A stretch of DNA of 24,190 nt from Anaerolineae bacterium (lineage in GTDB: Bacteria > Chloroflexota > Anaerolineae > JAFGEY01), in NCBI GenBank assembly GCA_016929205.1, contig JAFGJF010000241.1, positions 1 to 24,190 of the forward strand, written 5' to 3'. Positions 7,143-14,320 of this stretch are shown here, in pieces. Under the pieces are notes generated by a model that saw only the letters and a list, made by a program, of their open reading frames with translations, did no database searches and had not been told where the DNA came from. Each line of letters begins with the position of its first letter. The stretch's first letter is position 1. Position numbers and translations under genes: made by a program.

Positions 7143-9410
7143 TTGGCAGATCTGAACCGTCACCTGTTTCCGATTCCTCAAAAAGTCACTTTACTGGATT
7201 TTAGATTTAACCTCGATGAATCGTGCCGGATCCTGGTTCCAGAGAGCCCTTTGGAGGCCGATCTGGCTCTGGCGCGTTTCCTGGCAGCCGAGCTTTCCGA
7301 CCGCTATGGTTTGGGGATGCCGATCGATCGCGTCTCCAACATACCGTTGACAGGTAACGTCATCTTGATCGGCTCGATCGTCAATCCGTTGATTCAGGCC
7401 TGGCATAAAAAGCAGGCGATCGACCTGTCGGCCGAGGATCCCGGCCCCGAAGGATATGTGCTGCACGTACAAGATCGGATCATCGTGGTTGCCGGCAGTG
7501 ACGAGCAAGGTGCGTTCTATGGGCTGCAGACGCTGCACCAGCTGATCGCTCGGGAGGGCGCGGTGCTCAGTGTTCCCGGTGTGTCGATCAGGGATTGGCC
7601 GCACAAGACGTTTCGTGGGCTCAGGATTTATCTTCCGGGCCGCGAGCATATTGGGTTTTTCAAGCGCTTTGTGCGGCATTTTGCAGCTTTGTTCAAATTC
7701 AACACGCTCATTCTAGAAGTGAATGCCTGCATACGCCTCGATCGCCATCCCGAGCTTAATGCCGGGTCCATTGCGTTTGCCCAGGACGTGGATTACCGTC
7801 GCTGCAACGAGCCGGTGAGCCCCAACGGAGAATATCAGAACTCGTCCCACCACGACGCGGCCGACGGCGGGATTCTGGAGAAAGAAGAGGTGGCAGACCT
7901 TGTGCGGTATGCCACCGCCCACCACCTCCAGGTCATTCCCGAGATCCCTTCCCTGACGCATGTCTACTATCTTTTGGCTCGGCACCGCGACCTGGCCGAG
8001 ATCCAACACGCCAGGTGGCCTGATACGTATTGTCCGTTGAATCCCGCAAGTTACGATCTGTTGTTCGACGTGATGGATGAATATATCGAGGTGATGCGGC
8101 CAAGCATGGTGCACATCGGGCACGATGAATGGCGCATGCCGGTGGATGTGTGCGAACGGTGCCGGGGTAAAGACTATGGTGAGCTGTTTATCCAGGATCT
8201 GAGCAAAATCTATCACTACCTGCACCAACGCGGGATCGGGGTGGCGATGTGGGGCGATCACTTGATGGAGAGCGTTCGCAACAAGGGCTTGCGCGATCGG
8301 GTCACGGCCAACGGGCAGCCCTATCGTGTGCCAGGGGCGCTGTCTGAACGCCAGGTCAGGGAACAGGTTCCCAAGGATATGCTGATCTTTAACTGGTTCT
8401 GGGCCGACAGCGAGGGTTGGTTGGTACCGCACGGATACAAGGGCGAGGATAACGATCTCAAGCTGGCCGAGTGGGGGTTCAAGCAGGTCTATGGCAATTT
8501 CGGTCTGGACATCCAGGATTGGGCCCGGCGGAGCGCACGGAGCAGTGTCCTGGGCGGTGCGCCTTCGGCCTGGGCAGCTACGACCGAGCTGAATTTCGGC
8601 AAGGATTTGTTGGTCGACTTTTTGGGGTGTGCAAATCTGTTATGGTCCAGGCACCAGTTGGCCGAGGAACGTTTTCTGGCAGCAGTGCGAGGAATGATGC
8701 CCTCGCTGCGAAGGACTCTCTGTACGCGGGCCGAGCCCAGTCAAGATGGTGATCCGGTTGTGCCCGTCGACATCACGCCTTATCTCAATGCCCCGGCCGG
8801 TGGCGAGGTAATGGGGCAGGACCTGCTGTCTGGGCTGGCGGTCGGGAAAGTGCAGGTGGACGGCAAGCCGTTTGAGCTGATCGATCCCGGCTTGACCAAC
8901 GGCCGCAAGGCGATTGTGGTTGGCTCGGCGGGCGAAGGGGGGCAGAGCCTGGCAGGTGAGGTATGCGGGATCGAGATCGGTCAAGACGCAAGCAGCTTGA
9001 TCTTTTTGCACGCTTGCGCCAGGCCCGGCCAGAATCTGATGGCCTTTCATCAGATCTATAATCCGGCCGATACGGCAGAATTACTCGGCTGGTATGAGAT
9101 TGTCTATGAGGACGGGTTTATCGAGACGATCCCCATCCGCTATGGTCTCAACATTCTTGACTGGCGTGGGCAGGTTCTGTATGGGGCCGATGCGGTGGAT
9201 TGTGCTGCGCCGGACGGGGGTGAACCACGCCGGTTCTTTGGCTTTGAGTGGCGGAATCCACGTTTTGGCCGGGTTATCCGCGAGGTAAATCTCAAAGGAA
9301 CGGCCGGGTTCCGCAAATGCCAGATGTGGTATGGCGTCTCGGAAGAATTGACGCCCAGCAATGCCGTGATCTTGCTGGCGTTAAGCGCGGTGGTGCGTAG
9401 GAAAGTCTGA
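7143..9410 (+). CDS. Glycoside hydrolase family 20 (beta-N-acetylhexosaminidase-like), 755 aa
   Basis: GH20 enzymes remove terminal GlcNAc or GalNAc by substrate-assisted catalysis. The N-terminal alpha/beta domain (residues about 5-145) ends at a GFYGLQTL-like segment. The barrel begins with FRGLRIYLPGREHIG near 155. The catalytic Asp-Glu pair is in HIGHDEW (D328-E329), where the usual motif is H-x-G-G/A-D-E, and is followed by CERC. Residues beyond ~500 form a C-terminal extension with beta-rich sequence. I chose TTG 7143 because AGGGGG lies six bases upstream and the conserved domain starts right after; TTG 7083 is in frame with AGAGG upstream and would add 20 residues. No signal peptide is seen, suggesting a cytosolic enzyme. 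It follows the radical SAM gene closely and is likely co-transcribed. Confidence 0.85.
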   Translation: MADLNRHLFPIPQKVTLLDFRFNLDESCRILVPESPLEADLALARFLAAELSDRYGLGMPIDRVSNIPLTGNVILIGSIVNPLIQAWHKKQAIDLSAEDPGPEGYVLHVQDRIIVVAGSDEQGAFYGLQTLHQLIAREGAVLSVPGVSIRDWPHKTFRGLRIYLPGREHIGFFKRFVRHFAALFKFNTLILEVNACIRLDRHPELNAGSIAFAQDVDYRRCNEPVSPNGEYQNSSHHDAADGGILEKEEVADLVRYATAHHLQVIPEIPSLTHVYYLLARHRDLAEIQHARWPDTYCPLNPASYDLLFDVMDEYIEVMRPSMVHIGHDEWRMPVDVCERCRGKDYGELFIQDLSKIYHYLHQRGIGVAMWGDHLMESVRNKGLRDRVTANGQPYRVPGALSERQVREQVPKDMLIFNWFWADSEGWLVPHGYKGEDNDLKLAEWGFKQVYGNFGLDIQDWARRSARSSVLGGAPSAWAATTELNFGKDLLVDFLGCANLLWSRHQLAEERFLAAVRGMMPSLRRTLCTRAEPSQDGDPVVPVDITPYLNAPAGGEVMGQDLLSGLAVGKVQVDGKPFELIDPGLTNGRKAIVVGSAGEGGQSLAGEVCGIEIGQDASSLIFLHACARPGQNLMAFHQIYNPADTAELLGWYEIVYEDGFIETIPIRYGLNILDWRGQVLYGADAVDCAAPDGGEPRRFFGFEWRNPRFGRVIREVNLKGTAGFRKCQMWYGVSEELTPSNAVILLALSAVVRRKV

Positions 9411-9571
9411 TTTTTCTTGAGATTCTGGCGCTGCCCATGCACGGTTATTGGCATAACGGGAGGATCGTCGTGCCGGTGGTGCTGTGGTCTTTATATCCGG
9501 CGCGGTGCATATTCACACGAGCTGCCAGCAAGCCCTTCTCCTGAAGAGGGGTCAGGAAAAGGAGGCATCAA

Positions 9572-10498
9572 ATGGATCGTTTGTTTGAGTGGGGTATTGA
9601 CTTTATCCTTGGATTGCGCCAGTCTGTTCCCGGTTTTGTTGTGCCGTTCGAGTTTATGACCTTTCTGGGGAACGAGATGTTTTTTCTGCTGCTCATGCCG
9701 TTCGTTTACTGGTGCCTCGATCGCCGCACCGGGGCCCGTCTGACGATTCTCTTTCTCCTGTCCGCCTACTTGAACACGGTGGTCAAGTGGCTGGTCGATC
9801 TGCCGCGTCCCTTCGATGTGGCCCCCGACCGCATACAGCACCTGTTCGCGTACCCGATCGAGGAGGCCAGGGAACGCTATGAGGCCCTCGGCGGCGGATT
9901 TCCCAGCGGGCATACCCAAAACAGTGTCGTCATCTGGGGCTACCTGGCGTCTCGGTTCAAGCGTACCTGGTTGTGGGTGGTCGCCGCACTGTTGGTGATC
10001 CTCATTCCTCTTTCCCGCATCTATCTGGCTGTTCATTTTCCACAAGATATTCTTGGCGGGTACGTCTTGGGGGTGGCGCTGGTCTTGCTCTATTTGTGGT
10101 TGGAACCCAAGGTGGAAACCAGACTGGCTAAAGCCGGGTTGGTCTGGCAGCTCGGGATCGCGCTGGCGATTCCGGCTTTGACGATGATCCTGATGCCCGA
10201 TGAGGCCAGTGTTACTGCGGGAGCAACGTTGATGGGGATGGGGGTGGGATTTGTGCTGGAACGCCGCTGGATTGGTTTTGAAAGTGCGGGCGTGTGGTGG
10301 AAACGGCTGCTGCGCTACGCGCTCGGGATCGCCGTGCTTTTTGGCCTGTATGCCGGGTTAAAGGCCGCCTTTTCCGGCCTCGAACCGGCGCTCTTGTTCC
10401 GCTTTGTCCGCTACGGGCTGATGGGGTTGTGGGGTGGATTGGGTGCGCCGTGGGTTTTTACCCGACTGTGTCTGGCAGAGGTCCGATTGCGCGACTAA
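9572..10498 (+). CDS. PAP2-family membrane phosphatase, 308 aa
   Basis: PAP2 proteins dephosphorylate lipid pyrophosphates or phosphatidic acid at the membrane. All three motifs are intact: KX6RP (K72 to R79-P80), PSGH (111-114) and SRX5HX3D (S148-R149, H155, D159). Several hydrophobic helices surround them, and about 140 residues of extra membrane-spanning sequence follow the catalytic core, longer than a minimal undecaprenyl-pyrophosphate phosphatase. The ATG follows a good AAGGAGG site. It is 161 bp downstream of the GH20 gene with no clear promoter or terminator between, and converges with tlyA. Recycling of a lipid carrier for cell-wall or glycan synthesis is likely but not proven. Confidence 0.92.
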   Translation: MDRLFEWGIDFILGLRQSVPGFVVPFEFMTFLGNEMFFLLLMPFVYWCLDRRTGARLTILFLLSAYLNTVVKWLVDLPRPFDVAPDRIQHLFAYPIEEARERYEALGGGFPSGHTQNSVVIWGYLASRFKRTWLWVVAALLVILIPLSRIYLAVHFPQDILGGYVLGVALVLLYLWLEPKVETRLAKAGLVWQLGIALAIPALTMILMPDEASVTAGATLMGMGVGFVLERRWIGFESAGVWWKRLLRYALGIAVLFGLYAGLKAAFSGLEPALLFRFVRYGLMGLWGGLGAPWVFTRLCLAEVRLRD

Positions 10499-10537
10499 CG
10501 ATCGTGAAAGGATGTTTGTGGGCGTTGGGGCCGGGGT

Positions 10538-11350
10538 TTACGTGACATTGAGGCGTGTTTCTTGATCGTCTGCCGGGGCAGAGAGTACAGCCTGGATGGC
10601 CTCGGAATGATTCCACGGTAAAGGGGATGTCGATTTTTTGAGCAGGGCCAGAAATTCGATGTTGCCCGAAGGCCCTTTGAGCGGCGAACGAACCAGGCCG
10701 CAGGGGGGCAGGCCGTTTTCAGCCGCCCAGGTCAGGATGTGCGCCAGGACCTGATGATGTATTTTGGGATCGCGGATGACGCCGCCTTTGCCGACCTGAT
10801 CCTTTCCCGCCTCAAATTGGGGTTTGATCAAGGGGATGACGGTGCCCTCAGATTTTAGCCATCCGGCGATCCGGGGCAGCAGCAAGGTGAGGGAGATGAA
10901 AGACGCGTCGACTGTTGCCAGGTCGACCGGCTCGGGCAAACTTTCGAGATAGCGGGCGTTGGTTCGTTCCATCACGACGACGCGCGGATCCTGGCGCAGC
11001 GTCCAGGCCAGTTGACCGTATCCCACGTCGATGGCGTAGACGCGTCTGGCTCCTCTCTGAAGCAGGCAGTCGGTAAAGCCACCGGTGGATGCGCCCACGT
11101 CGGCCACGACGAGGCCGGTGGCGTCGACTCGAAAGGCGTCTAGTGCCTCTTCCAGCTTGAATCCCCCTCTGCTGGCATAGGGCAGTGATTCGACGATCGC
11201 GATCTCGGCATCTGTGTCGACCCTGGTTCCCGGCTTGGTTACTTGCTGCCCGTTTACGGTGACCTGGTTTGCCATCACAAGGCGTTGGGCCTTGCTGCGG
11301 CTCGAGACCAGATTGCGCTCTACGAGCAAGGTATCAATGCGCGTTTTCAT
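10538..11350 (-). CDS. tlyA: TlyA-family rRNA 2'-O-methyltransferase (hemolysin A homologue), 270 aa
   Basis: The protein begins with an S4 RNA-binding domain (residues 1-60: RIDTLLVERNLVSSRSKAQ ... VTVNGQ), followed by the YASRGGFKL linker with K65. The FtsJ-like methyltransferase fold follows, with the SAM motif DVGASTGGFTDCLL (D84-G91), then TVDASFISL and LIKPQFE. Known TlyA enzymes methylate cytidines in 16S and/or 23S rRNA. I chose ATG 11350 with AAAGGG just upstream; longer starts lack a ribosome site and would reach past the predicted transcription start. The gene is divergent from the zinc dehydrogenase and converges with PAP2. Whether it acts on one or both subunits is not visible. 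Confidence 0.93.
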   Translation of the reverse strand: MKTRIDTLLVERNLVSSRSKAQRLVMANQVTVNGQQVTKPGTRVDTDAEIAIVESLPYASRGGFKLEEALDAFRVDATGLVVADVGASTGGFTDCLLQRGARRVYAIDVGYGQLAWTLRQDPRVVVMERTNARYLESLPEPVDLATVDASFISLTLLLPRIAGWLKSEGTVIPLIKPQFEAGKDQVGKGGVIRDPKIHHQVLAHILTWAAENGLPPCGLVRSPLKGPSGNIEFLALLKKSTSPLPWNHSEAIQAVLSAPADDQETRLNVT

Positions 11351-11370
11351 ACAACCCTTTGTTGAAGAGA

Positions 11371-11388
11371 TACTGGTTGGCACCAGTA
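11371..11388. repeat. Perfect 7-bp palindrome over the tlyA -10/start-site region
   Basis: TACTGGT (11371-11377) and ACCAGTA (11382-11388) flank TGGC. The right arm overlaps the tlyA -10 box and the left arm lies where transcription should begin, so it could be a repressor operator or a 5'-end hairpin. Confidence 0.45.
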
Positions 11389-11413
11389 TAGCACAGGCCG
11401 GATACGCGGGCAA
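11385..11413 (-). promoter_or_regulatory. Predicted tlyA promoter
   Basis: On the minus strand TTGCCC (11413-11408) and TATACT (11390-11385) are 17 bases apart, with TGC directly before TATACT as an extended -10. Transcription would start near 11378, giving a leader of about 28 nt. The 12 bases TGTGCTATACTG are identical to those of the divergent promoter. Confidence 0.6.
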
Positions 11414-11415
11414 TT

Positions 11416-11445
11416 TTGACCGCCTGTCTGGTTTTGTGCTATACT
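11416..11445 (+). promoter_or_regulatory. Predicted promoter of the zinc dehydrogenase gene
   Basis: TTGACC (11416-11421) and TATACT (11440-11445) are separated by 18 bases, again with an extended TGC before the -10. Its -35 is only two bases from that of tlyA, so the two promoters are back to back. The leader to the ATG is about 106 nt. Confidence 0.65.
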
Positions 11446-11557
11446 GTAGTTTGAGAGACGCGGTTATGTCTTCGTGTGGTTGAGCAATGGTTTTCTGGCA
11501 CGATGCGAGTGTTTGGTTTGCCGAACCGTGCCCCAGTTGATGGAGGATAACGTTTAC

Positions 11558-12598
11558 ATGAAAGCAGCAAGATTGTATGGGCCTGGCGATATGCGAATCG
11601 ACGACATTCCAGTACCGGAACCCGGACCGGGAGAGGTGCTGTTACAGGTCTTGACCGTGGGCATTTGTGGTTCAGGTGTCCACTATTTCCTGGATGGTGG
11701 CATTGGGGATGACAAGGTGACCGAACCGTATGTGATCGGGCACGAGTTTTCAGCGCGCATCGTGGCGCTTGGTCCCGGCGTGGAAGGTCCGGCGGTGGGC
11801 TCGCGTGTGTCTGTCGAGCCGGCGATCTCGTGTGGCAAGTGCGAGTTCTGCCTGGAGGGGCATCCCAACCTGTGCGAGAACATTTTGTTTTGCAGCACGC
11901 CACCCACGCCGGGCGCGCTGCAAGAGTATATGGTTCACCCAGCCGAATTGTGTTTTCCGATTCCCGACGAGATTGACGACGCGCAAGGATCGGCGTTAGA
12001 GCCGTTAGGCGTTGCCTTGCACGCTGTGTCGTTGGCCAAATTGCGTCCCGGCGATACCGTGGCCATTCTCGGTGCCGGACCGATCGGTCTGTTAACGCTG
12101 CAAGTGGCCCGCCTCTCAGGTGCGCGGGCGGCTTTTGTCACTGACCTGGTTGCAGAGCGGCTAGAGGTCGCCAAAAAGATGGGGGCGACAGCGGCTTTTA
12201 AGGCCGATGCTGGCGATCCGGTGGCATGGGTGATGGAACAGACGGCAGGACGCGGGGTTGACGTGGTTTTTGAGGCCGCGTGGGCCGATCAAGAAACGAC
12301 GACACAGGCGGCGAACATGGTCCGGCGGGGTGGTAAGATGATGATGGTCGGTATCCCCCGTGAGGATATGGCTGTGTTCCCGGCTCATTCGGTGCGACGA
12401 AAAGGGGTGACGATCAAATACGTGCGGCGAATGAAACACACCTACCCTCGGGCGATCGCGATGGTTAAAGATGGATTGATTGACCTGGATAACCTGATCA
12501 CGCATCATTTCAAGTTGGACAGGGCCAGCCAGGCATACGAGCTGGTCGCTTCTTACAAAGAAGGTGTGATCAAGGCCGTGATCGAGGTTGGCAGATAG
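11558..12598 (+). CDS. Zinc-dependent polyol/sorbitol-type dehydrogenase (MDR family), 346 aa
   Basis: Medium-chain zinc alcohol dehydrogenases of this branch (sorbitol, xylitol, L-threonine dehydrogenases) oxidise a secondary alcohol of a polyol or sugar with NAD. Catalytic zinc ligands are C37, H62 and E148 (in EPL); E63 follows H62. The structural zinc site is C92, C95, C98, C106. The Rossmann motif GAGPIG is at 172-177, and D196 after the second strand suggests NAD rather than NADP. A small oddity is GICGSGVHY, where relatives usually have GICGSDVHY. ATG 11558 has GGAGG 11 bases upstream; ATG 11540 is in frame but lacks a site. The STAS membrane protein follows after 29 bp. Substrate is not determined. 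Confidence 0.92.
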   Translation: MKAARLYGPGDMRIDDIPVPEPGPGEVLLQVLTVGICGSGVHYFLDGGIGDDKVTEPYVIGHEFSARIVALGPGVEGPAVGSRVSVEPAISCGKCEFCLEGHPNLCENILFCSTPPTPGALQEYMVHPAELCFPIPDEIDDAQGSALEPLGVALHAVSLAKLRPGDTVAILGAGPIGLLTLQVARLSGARAAFVTDLVAERLEVAKKMGATAAFKADAGDPVAWVMEQTAGRGVDVVFEAAWADQETTTQAANMVRRGGKMMMVGIPREDMAVFPAHSVRRKGVTIKYVRRMKHTYPRAIAMVKDGLIDLDNLITHHFKLDRASQAYELVASYKEGVIKAVIEVGR

Positions 12599-12627
12599 GG
12601 TGTTTGTTGGGGGCGTAGGAGAACGCT

Positions 12628-13560
12628 ATGGTTGCGGTACGCAAGGTTATCAAGACGGTTATTGTGCTGGCACTCGTTGCCGTCGGGTTTGTGATCATAT
12701 CAAGTATCCTGCGCTCTCAGTGGACCATGACCGGCACAGGCGCCGTTGCGGCATCTGTTCTGGGGGGGATGTTGATTCTTTTGAACAGATGGCCGGGCGC
12801 AACACAGTTTGTGGCTGTGGTCGTCGCATTGCTTTTGCTTGGGGTACCTCCGTTGTCATTCGTTATGGGTTTTGATCAGGTTGCCGGTGCGGTGCCTTTG
12901 TTTGCGGTTGCTGCGGTGGCTGTTTTGTCACTCTTGTGGCCTATCGCCGGGTTGGCTGCCATTGGCATAGAAGCTGTTATTCTGACTTGGGCCGTCTTTC
13001 GTTCAGAATATATGACCTATCAAACCATTGTCGTTTTTGCCGCGGTCGCGTTCTGTGTCTATATGTTTGCACGATCGCTACTGGATGCACTATCGTGGGT
13101 GAGACGTGGTCGCCTTGATGTAGCTGAAAAAACCAAAGAACTGGAGCAAGCATTGTCTCAGTTACAGGATTCAGTTCAACAAAGGCAGGGGCTATTAGAG
13201 ACCGTCCACAAACTGGAGGCGCCACTGATAGAGAGCGACCGTGGTGAGGGGATCCTGGTGGTTGTTGGCTACTGTGACCTGGAACGCATGCAGGGAATCC
13301 AGGACATGATGTTTTCCAGGCTCTGCCAGCGCTCTCTTTACCGTTTGGTGGTAGACATCAGCGGCGCCGAGTTTGACAAAAAGGGGCTGGATGCATTTAT
13401 CAAGATGCTGCAGGCCTGGAGATTGATCGTCTCTGGCGTCATAGTCAGTGGAATGGCTCCGCAACAGGCGCGCGAACTGGCGCAAGACAAGGAGCGTATC
13501 CGTCTTTTGCGGCAGACGGTGACATTTGTACATTCTTTGCAGGATGCACTTTTAGATTAG
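12628..13560 (+). CDS. Membrane protein with degenerate RsbR-like STAS domain, 310 aa
   Basis: The first ~155 residues hold five or six hydrophobic helices (about 8-28, 37-53, 58-80, 86-125, 130-152). A charged coiled-coil-like stretch follows (160-195). The rest resembles an RsbR-type STAS domain: LEAPLIES, ILVVVGYCDLERMQGIQ, VVDISG (242-246) and VSGVIVSGMAPQQARELAQ. In RsbR-like proteins a Ser or Thr follows the Asp in the VDT/VDS motif and is phosphorylated; here it is F-D250-K251-K252-G. Stressosome RsbR proteins usually carry a globular N-terminal sensor, so a membrane sensor fused to STAS is unusual. ATG 12628 follows GTAGGAG. It is 29 bp after the dehydrogenase and converges with the response regulator 23 bp away. 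Role in signalling is inference. Confidence 0.75.
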   Translation: MVAVRKVIKTVIVLALVAVGFVIISSILRSQWTMTGTGAVAASVLGGMLILLNRWPGATQFVAVVVALLLLGVPPLSFVMGFDQVAGAVPLFAVAAVAVLSLLWPIAGLAAIGIEAVILTWAVFRSEYMTYQTIVVFAAVAFCVYMFARSLLDALSWVRRGRLDVAEKTKELEQALSQLQDSVQQRQGLLETVHKLEAPLIESDRGEGILVVVGYCDLERMQGIQDMMFSRLCQRSLYRLVVDISGAEFDKKGLDAFIKMLQAWRLIVSGVIVSGMAPQQARELAQDKERIRLLRQTVTFVHSLQDALLD

Positions 13561-13583
13561 GGCAGGGTTATTCCTCAAGCGAA

Positions 13584-14186
13584 CTACCCAGAGTGAGGCA
13601 GTACGGTCAGATAGATGTGCATTCCTTTGGTGTAACCCAACAGCCAGTCCTCGACTGGAATCCGCCCATCGCTGTTTTCTGGGATGAGGATGACGCGCCC
13701 GGTTTCGGGGTCGCGTTCTAGTGTCCCCTCCAATACGGGTACCTGATGTCTGCGCAGTTCCTCGACAAAGACAGATACAAATTCGGTGATATCCGGTTCC
13801 GTTTTTGGGGGTTGACTCTCTCGCAAGCCCAGGCTTCGTTTCACTTCGTGAACGAAAACCGATATATCAAATGGTTTGGGAACAAATGCTTTGACATTCA
13901 GTTCGAGGGCTGCGTCAACATAGGTTGACTCTGGATACGCAGTAATGATCATCAGAGGCAAGTCTGGTGAGGTTTCGTGCACGGCTTGAAGCAGTGAAAC
14001 GCCACTTTCTCCTGGCATTTTCATATCCGAGATCAGCAGGTCGACGGTGTGGGACTGCAGGAGAATCCTTGCCGTTTTCGCATCAGACGCAGTCGTTACT
14101 TCAAACCCTTGTCTGCGTAACGAGCGTGCACAGACATCCAAGACTCCAGGTTCATCGTCTACAACAAGTATGTGTGGGGTATTCAC
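13584..14186 (-). CDS. Orphan response regulator with short C-terminal domain of unknown type, 200 aa
   Basis: The N-terminal receiver domain is complete: acidic pair D10-D11, phosphoacceptor D54 in SDMKMPG, T82 and K104 in the KPF motif. The remaining ~75 residues (about 125-200) are not a recognisable helix-turn-helix, GGDEF, HD-GYP or phosphatase domain. They contain a helix (EFVSVFVEELRR) and a beta-rich GRVILIPENSDGRIPVEDWLLGYTKG segment. I chose GTG 14186 because AAAGAGG lies seven bases upstream; a TTG at 14210 would add eight residues without a site. No histidine kinase is in the window. It converges with the STAS membrane protein and is divergent from the OB-fold protein. It may act by protein-protein contact. 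Confidence 0.88.
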   Translation of the reverse strand: MNTPHILVVDDEPGVLDVCARSLRRQGFEVTTASDAKTARILLQSHTVDLLISDMKMPGESGVSLLQAVHETSPDLPLMIITAYPESTYVDAALELNVKAFVPKPFDISVFVHEVKRSLGLRESQPPKTEPDITEFVSVFVEELRRHQVPVLEGTLERDPETGRVILIPENSDGRIPVEDWLLGYTKGMHIYLTVLPHSG

Positions 14187-14233
14187 AAACGTGCCTCTTT
14201 CTGTGCCCAAAATACAATGCCACGAGTATATTC

Positions 14234-14263
14234 ATTATAGCACACAACCACGCACCTTGACAA
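14234..14263 (-). promoter_or_regulatory. Predicted promoter of the response regulator gene
   Basis: On the minus strand TTGTCA (14263-14258) and the perfect TATAAT (14239-14234) are 18 bases apart, with TGC before the -10 (extended -10). Start near 14227 would give a ~41-nt leader. Confidence 0.55.
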
Positions 14264-14285
14264 TCTATACCAGATCAAGTATGAT
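14257..14285 (+). promoter_or_regulatory. Predicted promoter of the OB-fold array gene
   Basis: TTGACA (14257-14262) and TATGAT (14280-14285) are separated by 17 bases, close to the sigma70 consensus. Its -35 overlaps the -35 of the divergent response-regulator promoter by five bases, so RNA polymerase should not occupy both at once. Confidence 0.6.
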
Positions 14286-14320
14286 GCTATGGAGCTGGCC
14301 CGACCGATTCGGAGGTAGAC

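Noticed and set aside
13561..13583. Bidirectional terminator between the convergent STAS and response regulator genes
   Set aside because: Only 23 bp are available and I see no stem-loop with a T tract.
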